A stretch of DNA of 64,000 nucleotides, from contig NZ_JQMJ01000004.1 in assembly GCF_000744655.1 (NCBI RefSeq), positions 3,100,001 through 3,164,000 of the forward strand, read 5' to 3'. Each line of letters begins with the position of its first letter. Positions within the stretch are counted from its first letter, which is position 1. This document shows, in pieces, positions 38,178 through 46,712 of this stretch. The position numbers and the translations under genes were made by a program. The notes beneath the pieces were generated by a model. The model did not search any database and was not told the DNA's origin. It saw only the letters and a list, made by a program, of their open reading frames with translations. The DNA is from Streptacidiphilus rugosus AM-16 (lineage in GTDB: Bacteria > Actinomycetota > Actinomycetes > Streptomycetales > Streptomycetaceae).

Positions 38178-39212
38178 TCAGGAGGCGGGCGCGTCCGCGG
38201 TGCCGCGGGTGCTCGCGATCACCCGGTTCGCCAGGGACCTGGGGCTCGTCAGGAAACCCCAGCCCCAGGACATGTGCATGGTCGCGAGCGCGACCGGGAG
38301 CTGCGCGCGGGCGGCGGGCGAGAGGCCGCGGCCCTCCTTCGCGGAGCCGAGCAGGATCGCCGCCGCGTAGCCGCCGGGCAGCACGAAGGCGACCGGCGTC
38401 AGCGCCACGCCCGCGACGAGTCCGACCGCGCAGCCCAGCAGGGCGGCCGGCGGGGCGAGGTAGCGCAGGTTGACCGAGCCGCGGTGGTAGCGGGTGACCA
38501 CGCGCCGCCACCGGCCGTAGTCCTTGTACTGCTTGGCCAGCGCGCGGACGCTCGGGCGGGGGCGGTAGGTGACCTTCAGATCCGGGGTGAACCAGATCAG
38601 GCCGCCGTCCTGGCGGATGCGGTAGTTCAGCTCCCAGTCCTGGGCGCGGATGAACTCCTCGTTGTAGCCGCCCTGCCGCTCCAGCACCTCGCGCCGGAAG
38701 ACGCCCAGGTACACCGTGTCCGCAGGGGCGGCCTCACCGCCGGTGTGGAAGGCGGCGTTGCCGACGCCGATCTTCGAGGTCATCGCCGCCGCGACGGCCT
38801 TCTCCCACTCGGTCTCGCCCTCGGCGTGCATGATGCCGCCGACGTTCGCCGCGCCCTTCTCGTCGAGCAGGCCGACGGCGGTGGCGATGTAGCCGGGGGT
38901 GAGCAGGCCGTGACCGTCGACCCTGACCACGATCGGGAAGCGCGAGCCCTTGATCGCGGCGTTGAGCGCGGCGGGCGTGCGGCCGGACGGGTTCGGGACG
39001 GTGTGCACCTCGCGTCGGCTGCCCGCGGTCTCGGCGACCAGCTGGGCGGCGATCTCGTCGGTGTTGTCCGCGGAGGGGCCGAGGGCGATCACCACCTCGA
39101 TGTCGCCGTCGTACTCCTGCTCGAGGATGCGCTCGACGGCGGTGCGCAGGTGCCGGGACTCGTTCAGCACCGGCATGATCACGGAGACTGCGGGGTGGGG
39201 CGTGGCGTCCAT
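38178..39212 (-). CDS. GT2 family glycosyltransferase with C-terminal membrane spans
   Basis: 344 aa. The GT-A domain has VSVIMPVLNESRHLRTAVER, IALGPSADNTDE, PIVVRVDGHGLLTPGYI and the acceptor-side RAQDWELNYRIRQDGG (ED/QxxRW-like region). Two or three C-terminal hydrophobic segments (about 265-315) anchor it. This is the exopolysaccharide/succinoglycan glycosyltransferase type. On the minus strand TACCGT (39227-39222) lies 9 nt before the ATG at 39212, which supports that start. It sits among LCP genes, which suggests it builds a polymer they attach. Confidence 0.88.
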   Translation of the reverse strand: MDATPHPAVSVIMPVLNESRHLRTAVERILEQEYDGDIEVVIALGPSADNTDEIAAQLVAETAGSRREVHTVPNPSGRTPAALNAAIKGSRFPIVVRVDGHGLLTPGYIATAVGLLDEKGAANVGGIMHAEGETEWEKAVAAAMTSKIGVGNAAFHTGGEAAPADTVYLGVFRREVLERQGGYNEEFIRAQDWELNYRIRQDGGLIWFTPDLKVTYRPRPSVRALAKQYKDYGRWRRVVTRYHRGSVNLRYLAPPAALLGCAVGLVAGVALTPVAFVLPGGYAAAILLGSAKEGRGLSPAARAQLPVALATMHMSWGWGFLTSPRSLANRVIASTRGTADAPAS

Positions 39213-39358
39213 AGTGCCGCCACGGTACAGCGAGGATCCGGCCCGATTCCAACGCGCGTAAGGAGACGGTGGAAGGTTCGCATCAGGTTTGCTACAGCTT
39301 TCCTTTATGTGGCATTCGTCCTTCCGCGGGCCTGCGCGCATCCGGCATGCTCGGCTGC

Positions 39359-40624
39359 ATGAGCGATCAGTCCGGCCCCGGCGGCTTCCACAACTGGGAG
39401 ACCCACACCTCCCCCGTGGGCGGCACCCCGAGCGGTGAGCCGCCCCTGCCCCCCGAGCTCAACCCGCGTGGCGGCGGTGCGCCGGCACGCCCCCGGCTGC
39501 ACCAGGGAGCGCCCTCGGTGCCGCGCCCGGGCGGTTCCGCGTCGGCCGCGACCGGCGGCCCGGCCGCGGGCACGCCCAGCGGCCCCTCCGGTTCCGGCCC
39601 CGGCCTCCCCGGCACGGGAACGGCCGGCCGGCCGCGCAAGTGGTCGCGCAAGCGCAAGCTGCGGCTGACCGCGACCGTCCTGGTCGTCGGCCTGATAGTC
39701 GTCGGCGGCGGCAGCTACGCCTGGGCCAGCTCCAAGCTGAACCACACCGACGTGCTCACCGACTACGCGGGCCGCCCGGCGGCGGGCAAGGGCACCAACT
39801 GGCTGATCATCGGCTCGGACAGCCGCGCGGGCCTGTCCACGGCGGACCAGCAGCGGCTGCACACCGGCTACGACGTCGGCGCGCGCACCGACTCGATGAT
39901 GATGCTGCACATCGGGTCCAACGGGAACACGCTGATGAGCATCCCGCGCGACTCCTACGTCACCATCCCGGCCTGGACCGACAGCAAGGGCGTGCAGCAC
40001 CACGCGTCCAAGAACAAGATCAACGCTGCCTACGCGTACGGCGACGGCCCGCTGCTGGTCAAGACGCTCGAGTACAACACCGGCATCCACATCGACCACT
40101 ACGCCGAGATCGGCTTCTCCGGCTTCGTCAACGTCGTGGACGACCTCGGCGGCGTCGACATGTGCCTGGACAAGCCGATCGTCGACAAGGCCTCGGGGGC
40201 GAACCTCAAGGCGGGCTGCCAGACCCTGAACGGCACCCAGGCGCTCGCCTTCGTCCGCGAGCGGCACCAGGAGGCCTCCCAGGACCTCGCCCGGATGCAG
40301 CACCAGCAGCAGTTCCTGAACGCGCTCGCCCACAAGGCGACCTCGATGGGCACGCTGCTGAACCCCTTCACGCTCTACCCGACGATGGACAGCGGGCTCT
40401 CCATGCTCTCCGTCGACAACGGCACCGGCCTGACCGACCTGGGCTCGATGTTCTTCGCGATGAAGGGCCTCAAGAGCGGCGACGGCAAGACCATGACCGT
40501 GCCGATCGCGAACGCGAACTACCCGACCCCGGCCGGCGACGCGGTGAAGTGGAACATGACGGAGGCCCAGCAGGTCTTCGACGCCTTCAAGAACGACACC
40601 AAGGTGCCGAGCTTCTCGAACTGA
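39359..40624 (+). CDS. LCP family phosphotransferase 3
   Basis: 421 aa. A long disordered cytoplasmic N-terminus (~105 residues) contains PPLPPELNPRG. One span follows (LTATVLVVGLIVVGGGSYAW). The LCP domain shows LIIGSDSRAGLSTAD, MSIPRDSYVTIPAWTD, DHYAEIGFSGFVNVVDDLGG and FVRERHQEASQDLARMQHQQ. There is no LytR_C domain. The ATG at 39359 is preferred over an upstream ATG at 39269. The next LCP gene follows after 15 bp, and the two share long identical stretches, a clear tandem duplication. Confidence 0.9.
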   Translation: MSDQSGPGGFHNWETHTSPVGGTPSGEPPLPPELNPRGGGAPARPRLHQGAPSVPRPGGSASAATGGPAAGTPSGPSGSGPGLPGTGTAGRPRKWSRKRKLRLTATVLVVGLIVVGGGSYAWASSKLNHTDVLTDYAGRPAAGKGTNWLIIGSDSRAGLSTADQQRLHTGYDVGARTDSMMMLHIGSNGNTLMSIPRDSYVTIPAWTDSKGVQHHASKNKINAAYAYGDGPLLVKTLEYNTGIHIDHYAEIGFSGFVNVVDDLGGVDMCLDKPIVDKASGANLKAGCQTLNGTQALAFVRERHQEASQDLARMQHQQQFLNALAHKATSMGTLLNPFTLYPTMDSGLSMLSVDNGTGLTDLGSMFFAMKGLKSGDGKTMTVPIANANYPTPAGDAVKWNMTEAQQVFDAFKNDTKVPSFSN

Positions 40625-40639
40625 CGCAGTCTTGGATGC

Positions 40640-41692
40640 GTGACCGAGCCGCCGCTTCCGCCCGAGCTGAACCCCCGTGGCCCGCAGGCCGCCCCCGAGG
40701 CGGCGCGGGCCCGGCGGCGGCCCGGCTGCCTGAAGCTGCTGCTGCTCGGCCTGCTGGTGCTGCTCCTGCTGGCAGCGGGGGTGCTGGGCGGCACGTACAT
40801 CTGGGCGAACGGACGGCTGGACAAGGTCGCCGCGATCGCCCCCTACGCCGGCCGCCCGGCCGACGGGCCGGGCACCAACTGGCTGCTGGTCGGCTCCGAC
40901 AGCCGGGCCGGACTGACCGGCCGCCAGCAGCAGGACCTCCACGTCGGTTCGGACGCGGGAGTCAACACGGACACGATCATCGTGCTGCACAAGGGGGCCC
41001 ACGGGCCCGTCCTGATGAGCATCCCGCGCGACTCGTACGTGACGATCCCGGCCTGGACCGACAGCAAGGGCGTGACGCACGCCGCCCACAAGGACAAGAT
41101 CAACGCGGCCTACGCGAGCGGCGGCGCTCCGCTCCTGGTGCGAACGGTGGAGACCACCACCGGCATCCGGATGGACCACTACGTGGAGGTCGGCTTCACC
41201 GGGATCGTCGACGTGGTGAACGCGCTGGGCGGCGTCCCGATCTGCCTGGACCAGCCGATCAAGGACAGCCGCTCCGGAGCGGACCTCCCCGCGGGCTGCC
41301 AGACCCTGAACGGCGTCCAGTCCCTGGAACTGGTCCGCACCCGCTACTCCCTGCCGAACTCGGACCTCAGCCGGATCCAGAACCAGCAGGCCTTCCTGAA
41401 GGCCCTCGGCGAGAAGGCGCTCTCCCCCGGAACGACGCTCAACCCGTTCCGCCTCTACCCGTTCCTGAGCGCGTCCCTGGACGCGCTCACGGTGGACCGG
41501 GCGAGCAGCGTCTGGACGCTGGGCCAGTTCGCCCTCCAGATGCAGTCCGTCGCGGGCTCCTCCGGCAGGTCGCTCACGGTCCCGCTGGCATCGGAGAACT
41601 ACACCACCCCGTCGGGCGCCTCCGCCGTCCTCTGGTCCTCCAGCGCGACCAAGCTCTTCCAGGCGATCCAGGGGGACCGGGCACTTCCTTAG
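40640..41692 (+). CDS. LCP family phosphotransferase 4
   Basis: 350 aa, the shortest of the four. It begins almost directly with PPLPPELNPRG, the motif also found in LCP 3, then one Leu-rich span (LLLLGLLVLLLLAAGVLGG). The domain has LLVGSDSRAGLTGRQQ, MSIPRDSYVTIPAWTD, DHYVEVGFTGIVDVVNALGG and LVRTRYSLPNSDLSRIQNQQ. The start is GTG at 40640, 15 bp after LCP 3, so they form one operon. Its stop overlaps the convergent gene by 4 nt. Confidence 0.9.
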   Translation: MTEPPLPPELNPRGPQAAPEAARARRRPGCLKLLLLGLLVLLLLAAGVLGGTYIWANGRLDKVAAIAPYAGRPADGPGTNWLLVGSDSRAGLTGRQQQDLHVGSDAGVNTDTIIVLHKGAHGPVLMSIPRDSYVTIPAWTDSKGVTHAAHKDKINAAYASGGAPLLVRTVETTTGIRMDHYVEVGFTGIVDVVNALGGVPICLDQPIKDSRSGADLPAGCQTLNGVQSLELVRTRYSLPNSDLSRIQNQQAFLKALGEKALSPGTTLNPFRLYPFLSASLDALTVDRASSVWTLGQFALQMQSVAGSSGRSLTVPLASENYTTPSGASAVLWSSSATKLFQAIQGDRALP

Positions 41693-42219
41693 CGGTCGTG
41701 TCCTGCGGCCCGGCCGTCCCACTCGGCCTTCACCCGCAATGCGCGCAACTCCGTGGCCGTCGTCCCGCTGAGCCGCCGGGCGGCGGAGCGGAGCTCGGCC
41801 TCCCAGGCTTGGAAGGCCTCCGGCTGCTCGTCCGCAGTGTTGTCGAGGTAGTAGTCGTCGCCTATGGCCTGAAGAAACGCGTGCTCCGCGTCGGTCCGCG
41901 CGGCCGTCAGGCTCTGCCAGACCTTCGCCGCCACCTCGCCGGGGGTCATCACCCCTGCCGCGAGTCGGCCGGCCAGGTGGTGAAGAAGGCAGCGTTCGGC
42001 GGTCTCCTGGTCGGGCATGGAGCCGCCGAGCTCGTGCACGGCTTGCCGGAACAACGCCGCAAGTTCGGTGGTGACCTCGCGCCTGCCGCGTCCGGCCAGG
42101 TCGCGCAGAGCGGGCGAATCCATGCCCGCGGCCAGCAACCGGGCGGCCTGCATCGGTAGGTCCTCGGACCGGACGATACCGACGACGTACTGCCACGCGA
42201 CCGTGAACAACTGATCCAT
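41689..42219 (-). CDS. hypothetical protein (176 aa)
   Basis: A soluble, mostly helical protein with no recognised domain. It begins with a conserved-looking helical segment, DQLFTVAWQYVVGIV. ATG at 42219 is taken as the start. An in-frame extension to 42324 would add 35 mostly basic residues and cannot be excluded. It lies 118 bp after the gene at 42338 on the same strand, and its TAA overlaps the end of LCP 4. Confidence 0.65.
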   Translation of the reverse strand: MDQLFTVAWQYVVGIVRSEDLPMQAARLLAAGMDSPALRDLAGRGRREVTTELAALFRQAVHELGGSMPDQETAERCLLHHLAGRLAAGVMTPGEVAAKVWQSLTAARTDAEHAFLQAIGDDYYLDNTADEQPEAFQAWEAELRSAARRLSGTTATELRALRVKAEWDGRAAGHDR

Positions 42220-42337
42220 GTCGGAATCTTGCCGAATGCGGAGTCCGTCCACGACTGCTTTCCAGGCCCGGTCATGGACCCCGAACCGGACGCGCCGACC
42301 TGGGAGGAGCTGGACGCAGGACATCCCGTTCGGTGGC

Positions 42338-42751
42338 TCAGCCCCCGACGGACCGAGCCCACACGGGAAGGGGCGCAGGGCCGGGAGGGGGCTGGTGGTT
42401 CCTCAGGAAGCCTTCCACGACCGGTCCGAGATCATCGGCGAGCACGTGCGCGCCGCCGAAGGGCAGCTGGTCCGGGGGTACCGATCCGGTGGAGCACCGG
42501 AGCCGGCCGGCCTGCTGGTCGTGCCAGACGTAGAAGGTCGCCGGCCCGGTGAAGCCCGTCTCGCGGAGGCGGAGCCGGATGGCTGCGGCGGTGCGCTCGA
42601 ACGCGGCGACGACCTCGGGTACGGACAGGGCCCGGCGGTCGGCGTCGTCCGCGCCGAGCGACCAGGTGTTGGTCGCCCACTCCACCGGCCGGTCACCCGG
42701 TTCCAGCATCAGCGGCTCGTCCGCCACCTCGGCGATCCATGTCAGCAGCAT
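42338..42751 (-). CDS. hypothetical protein (137 aa)
   Basis: A small soluble alpha/beta protein: LLTWIAEVADEPLML, then a helix with VVAAFERTAAAIRLRLRE, strands around ATFYVWHDQQAGRLRCSTGS and a Pro-rich C-terminus. I recognise no family. The pattern of a small acidic protein beside another small orphan gene is seen among immunity proteins, but no toxin gene is present, so this is not claimed. Confidence 0.65.
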   Translation of the reverse strand: MLLTWIAEVADEPLMLEPGDRPVEWATNTWSLGADDADRRALSVPEVVAAFERTAAAIRLRLRETGFTGPATFYVWHDQQAGRLRCSTGSVPPDQLPFGGAHVLADDLGPVVEGFLRNHQPPPGPAPLPVWARSVGG

Positions 42752-42779
42752 CCGAGAAGTATCCAGGCGGAGTGGGGCC

Positions 42780-43574
42780 CTACGCGCCGGCCGCCGTCAC
42801 GATGGCGTCGGTGAGGAAGCCCGCCACGACGCCGGCCAGGATGCCCCAGGTGACCAGTTCCTTCATGGCGACCTTGCGGGCCACCGCCAGCAGCTCGATG
42901 ACGACGTAGAGGATGGACCCCGCCGCCAGCGTCAGGAAGCCGATCGCCAGGGTGTCGTTGGTGACGGACTGCCCCACGACCGTGCCCAGGAAGGTCGGCC
43001 CGCCGCCGATGAGGCCCAGCACCGCCAAACGGCCCCAGGACGGCCGGGTGCCCTCCGCCGCCAGCGGGGCCACGATGCCGAAGCCCTCCGTCGCGTTGTG
43101 CAGGCCGAAGCCGATGATCAGCAGGACCGCGAGCTGCAGCTCGCCCGACGCCGCGCTGTTGCCGATCGCCAGGCCCTCGGCGAAGTTGTGCAGGCCGATG
43201 CCGATCGCGATCATCATCGACAGCGTGTCGAAGCGCGAGCGGCCACCGCCCGTCAGCTCGCCGGCCGCCGCGGTCTTCCTGGCCATGAGCCGGTCGAAGT
43301 AGACCAGGCCCATCAGGCCCACACCGAAGCAGCCGAAGAAGACCAGGCCGTTGCCGGTCGCGGAGCCGTAGTGGTGGTTCGAGAGAGCGTTGTCGATCGG
43401 CTCCCAGGCGTGCGCGAGCACGTCCCACAGCAGGAAGACCAGGATGCCGATCGCCACCGCGTTCAACAGCGCCCGAGTGCGCGGGAGAGGCGCGCGAAGG
43501 CGGCCGACCGGGAGGCCCAGAAAGATGGTGAACCCGGCGATGGCGCCCAACAGCGCGATCTCGGACGAGGACAT
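42780..43574 (-). CDS. ZIP family divalent metal transporter
   Basis: A 264-aa inner-membrane protein with about eight spans. The metal site of ZIP carriers is visible in two helices: IGIGLHNFAEGLAIG and IGFGLHNATEGFGI (His-Asn-x-x-Glu in each). It imports Zn, Fe or related ions. The ATG at 43574 follows a moderate ribosome site. An iron box lies at 43618-43636, 44 bp upstream, so iron repression by DmdR1/IdeR is likely and iron import is plausible. Confidence 0.9.
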   Translation of the reverse strand: MSSSEIALLGAIAGFTIFLGLPVGRLRAPLPRTRALLNAVAIGILVFLLWDVLAHAWEPIDNALSNHHYGSATGNGLVFFGCFGVGLMGLVYFDRLMARKTAAAGELTGGGRSRFDTLSMMIAIGIGLHNFAEGLAIGNSAASGELQLAVLLIIGFGLHNATEGFGIVAPLAAEGTRPSWGRLAVLGLIGGGPTFLGTVVGQSVTNDTLAIGFLTLAAGSILYVVIELLAVARKVAMKELVTWGILAGVVAGFLTDAIVTAAGA

Positions 43575-43617
43575 GGCAGGAGGCCTCTCGACGGCAGGAG
43601 TACATGCTTGCGGCGAG

Positions 43618-43636
43618 TTAGGTTAGCCTAAGCAAC
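43618..43636. promoter_or_regulatory. iron box (DmdR1/IdeR-type operator)
   Basis: TTAGGTTAGCCTAAGCAAC matches the 19-bp actinobacterial iron box TTAGGTTAGGCTAACCTAA at about 14 positions. It contains the inverted repeat TTAGG-TTAG-CCTAA. It sits directly upstream of the ZIP gene on the minus strand. With iron present the repressor would block transcription. Confidence 0.75.
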
Positions 43637-43690
43637 TCTTCCCCAGAAACCCTGCCCCACTGCGGCGAGCGTCACACGCGCGCAGGCGCC

Positions 43691-44434
43691 TCAGGCCTGG
43701 CCCGCCCGGCGGGCCAGGGGGTTCGAGCCGATGGAGTTGGCGACCGCGAAGCTGACCGTGCCGGAGACGTAGCGGTCGTCCGACCACTCGATGGGGCGGC
43801 CCGCCGGGGTCGTGGTGACCCGGCGGATCCGCAGCAGCGGGCTGCCCCGGCGGATGCCGAGCAGACGGGCATCCTCCGCACCGGCCGCGACGGCGTCGAT
43901 CACGTGCTCGCCGTAGGCGAAGATCATGCCGATGTCGTCGTAGAGCGCCTGGACCACGGACTCGCAGTCGGCCGGGAGCCGCTCCACCGCGTCCGCCATC
44001 CAGTCCGCGTAGACGTTGCGCTCCAGCAGCACCGACTCACCGTCAAGTCCGCGCACCCGCAGGACCTGCAGCACCTCGTCGCCGGGCTGGACCAGCAGGC
44101 GCTCGGCGTCCTCGACGGTCGCCGGCCGGCGGAACTGCTGGATCACCTCGCCGGTGGCGGTACGGCCCATCGCGTGGGCCCACTGGGCGAAGCTGCGGAG
44201 CTCCGCGAAGCTCTGGCTGCGGCGGCTGCCGAGCACCACCCGGCGGGCGCCCTGACGGGAGCCGATCCGGCCCTCGGCGGTCAGCGCCGCGACGGCCTGG
44301 CGGACCGTGCCGCGCGAGACGGAGTAGCGGGCCGAGAGCTCGGTCTCGGTGGGCAGCGTTCCGCCCACCCGGTACTCGCCCCGGTCGATGGCCTCGCGCA
44401 ACGCCTCGGCGATCTCCTCGTGCCGTGCGGCCAC
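43691..44434 (-). CDS. GntR/HutC family transcriptional regulator
   Basis: 247 aa. The N-terminal winged helix (~5-70) contains GTLPTETELSARYSVSRGTV. The UTRA ligand-binding domain (~90-235) contains LLVQPGDEVLQVLRVRGLDG, LLERNVYADWMADAVERL and GRPIEWSDDRYVSG. GTG at 44434 has AGGAG at the right distance. Longer in-frame starts are rejected. It is divergent from the ABC importer operon at 44668 and is presumably its repressor, releasing DNA when the imported substrate binds. Confidence 0.92.
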   Translation of the reverse strand: MAARHEEIAEALREAIDRGEYRVGGTLPTETELSARYSVSRGTVRQAVAALTAEGRIGSRQGARRVVLGSRRSQSFAELRSFAQWAHAMGRTATGEVIQQFRRPATVEDAERLLVQPGDEVLQVLRVRGLDGESVLLERNVYADWMADAVERLPADCESVVQALYDDIGMIFAYGEHVIDAVAAGAEDARLLGIRRGSPLLRIRRVTTTPAGRPIEWSDDRYVSGTVSFAVANSIGSNPLARRAGQA

Positions 44435-44619
44435 AGTGCGCTCCTCGTCTGGTCCCGAACCACCGCTCCACGCCCTTCGCGGCAGCGGCGTGATCGTACC
44501 GTTACGTGCACGACCTGCGAAATGCCGGTCCAGCGTGGGGAAACCCGACAGTGAAATGCATACGGCTGTTGACGCGCCGTTCACCATCCGGACACCATGC
44601 TCGGGCGTACTGTCATCGA

Positions 44620-44635
44620 CTTGTTCGGACAAGTG
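44620..44635. promoter_or_regulatory. candidate GntR operator
   Basis: ACTTGT-TCGG-ACAAGT is a perfect 6-4-6 inverted repeat in the divergent gap, 33 bp before the ABC operon start. A TACTGT (44609-44614) just upstream could be the -10, which would put the operator at the transcription start. The assignment to GntR is by position. Confidence 0.5.
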
Positions 44636-44667
44636 ATTCGCAACTGACGCCTCCTCAGGAGACCATC

Positions 44668-45831
44668 GTGACCCCCTCCCCCGCCAGGGCCGCCGCACTC
44701 ACCGGTGTACTGGTCGCCTCCGCTCTCGCTCTGACCGCCTGTGGTTCCGCCGCCTCCGTCAAGGGCGGCAGCGCCGGTTCGAATGACGCGGCCAAGGCCT
44801 CCACCGCCACCTCCGCCGCCGACTTCGGCGGCATGGACGCGCTCGTCGCGGCGGCGAAGAAGGAGGGCACGCTCAACGCGATCACCCTCCCCCGCGACTG
44901 GGCCAACTACGGCAAGCTGATGGACGCCTTCACGGCCAAGTACGGGATCAAGATCAACGACGAGAACCCCGAGGGCTCCAGCCAGGACGAGATCAACGCG
45001 ATCACGACCCGCAAGAACCAGGACCGGGCGCCCGACGTCGTCGACGTCGGCGGCGCCTTCGCGGTCCAGGGCCAGCAGCAGGGCCTGTTCGCCTCCTACA
45101 AGGTCGCCAACTTCGCCGAGATCCCGGCCGGCCGCGCCGCCACCGACGGCACCTGGTTCAACGACTACGGCGGCTACATCTCCATCGGCTGCAACTCCGG
45201 CAAGGTCAAGGAGTGCCCGAAGACCTTCGCCGACCTGCTCAAGCCCGAGTACAAGGGCATGGTCGCCCTGAACGGCGACCCGACGCAGGCCAACGCCGCC
45301 TTCTCCGCCGTCTACGCCGCCGCGCTCGCCAACGGCGGTTCGCTGGACAACGTCCAGGCGGGCATCGACTTCTTCGCCAAGGTCAAGAAGGCCGGCAACT
45401 TCAACCCGGTCAAGGCCACCCAGGCCACCGTCGAGTCGGGCGAGACCCCGATCACCATCGACTGGGACTACCTGAGCGCCGGCTACGCCGCCGAGTTCCA
45501 GTCCAAGGGCATCAACTGGCAGGTCAACGTCCCGACGGACGGCCTGTACGCGGGCTACTACAACCAGGCCATCAACAAGTGGGCGCCGCACCCGGCCGCC
45601 GCCCGCCTGTGGGAGGAGTTCCTCTACTCCGCCGACGGCCAGAACGGCTTCCTCCAGGGCTTCGCCCGCCCGGTCCTGATGGACTCGCTGAAGACGGCCG
45701 GCACCCTGGACAGCGCCGCCGCCGCCAAGCTGCCGACCGTGACCGGCACCGCGCCGATCCCGACGCAGGACCAGATCACCAAGGCCAAGGCGACCGTCTC
45801 CGCCAACTGGGCGAAGGCCATCGCCGGGTGA
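44668..45831 (+). CDS. ABC transporter substrate-binding lipoprotein
   Basis: 387 aa. A lipoprotein signal peptide (ALTGVLVASALALTACG, lipobox LTAC) precedes a type 2 periplasmic-binding fold of the Fe(III)/thiamine/phosphonate kind: MDALVAAAKKEGTLNAITLP, DVVDVGGAFAVQGQQQGLFA, VALNGDPTQANAAFSAVYAA and TIDWDYLSAGYAAEF. The ligand is not certain. Gene order with GntR and two permeases resembles 2-aminoethylphosphonate importers. GTG at 44668 has CAGGAG 8 nt upstream. The stop overlaps permease 1 by 4 nt. Confidence 0.9.
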   Translation: MTPSPARAAALTGVLVASALALTACGSAASVKGGSAGSNDAAKASTATSAADFGGMDALVAAAKKEGTLNAITLPRDWANYGKLMDAFTAKYGIKINDENPEGSSQDEINAITTRKNQDRAPDVVDVGGAFAVQGQQQGLFASYKVANFAEIPAGRAATDGTWFNDYGGYISIGCNSGKVKECPKTFADLLKPEYKGMVALNGDPTQANAAFSAVYAAALANGGSLDNVQAGIDFFAKVKKAGNFNPVKATQATVESGETPITIDWDYLSAGYAAEFQSKGINWQVNVPTDGLYAGYYNQAINKWAPHPAAARLWEEFLYSADGQNGFLQGFARPVLMDSLKTAGTLDSAAAAKLPTVTGTAPIPTQDQITKAKATVSANWAKAIAG

Positions 45832-46712
45832 GCACCGCTCCCCTGAGCGCGACGCCCGCCCGCCGCCGCCTGCGCAAGGCGGCGGCGGGCCGGCTGGCCG
45901 TCGCCCCGCTGCTGGTCTTCGTCGCCCTGGCCTTCGGCGTGCCCGCCGTGGCCATGGCCTTCGGCGCCTTCACCACGTACAACCCCGGTCAGCCCAGTCA
46001 GTACACGATGGGCAACATCACCGCCTCCCTGCACGGCGGCTACCTCGACTCGCTGCTCGGCAGCGTCAAGCTGTCGGCGCTGTCCGCGCTGATCGGCGTG
46101 GTGGCCGGGCTGCTGCTGGCGCAGGCCGTGGTGACCTCCCGCTTCAAGATGCTGCGCACCGCGGTGCTCAGCGCCTCCGGCGTGCTCGCCAACTTCGGCG
46201 GCGTGCCGCTGGCCTTCGCCTTCATCACCACCCTGGGCAACGCCGGCATGCTGACCACCCGGCTGCACCTGGACCAGCACGGCTGGAGTCTCTACTCCTT
46301 CGACGGCCTCACGCTGGTCTACCTGTACTTCCTGATCCCGCTGATGGTGCTGAGCGTCATCCCGTCCCTGGACGGCCTGCGCCGCCAGTGGCGCGAGGCC
46401 GCCCAGAACAACGGCGCGACCACCTGGCAGTACTGGCGGCACGTGGCCCTGCCGGTGCTCACCCCCTCGCTGCTGGGCGGCTTCGTGCTGCTCTTCGGCA
46501 CCGCCTTCGCCGCCTACGCCACCGCGGCGGCCATGGTCGGCGCGAGCGTCCCGCTGATCACGCTGCAGATCGCCACCGCGCTCAGCGGCAACGTGTCCGC
46601 GGACGCCACCAACGTGGCCCTGGCCATGAGCCTGGACATGGTCGTCATCGCCACCCTGGTCATGGTCGTCTACCTCCCCCTGCAACGCCGGAGCGCCCGA
46701 TGGCTGGTCTGA
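45828..46712 (+). CDS. ABC transporter permease 1
   Basis: A 294-aa membrane protein with six spans of the BPD_transp_1 fold. The cytoplasmic EAA loop that docks the ATPase is REAAQNNGATTWQYWRHVAL, followed by PVLTPSLLGG. GTG at 45828 overlaps the stop of the binding-protein gene (GTGA). Its end overlaps permease 2 by 13 nt. Confidence 0.9.
   Translation: MSTAPLSATPARRRLRKAAAGRLAVAPLLVFVALAFGVPAVAMAFGAFTTYNPGQPSQYTMGNITASLHGGYLDSLLGSVKLSALSALIGVVAGLLLAQAVVTSRFKMLRTAVLSASGVLANFGGVPLAFAFITTLGNAGMLTTRLHLDQHGWSLYSFDGLTLVYLYFLIPLMVLSVIPSLDGLRRQWREAAQNNGATTWQYWRHVALPVLTPSLLGGFVLLFGTAFAAYATAAAMVGASVPLITLQIATALSGNVSADATNVALAMSLDMVVIATLVMVVYLPLQRRSARWLV

Noticed and set aside
41689-42751. Toxin-immunity pair
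   Set aside because: The size and position are suggestive, but there is no toxin domain, no polymorphic-toxin gene nearby and no recognisable immunity fold.
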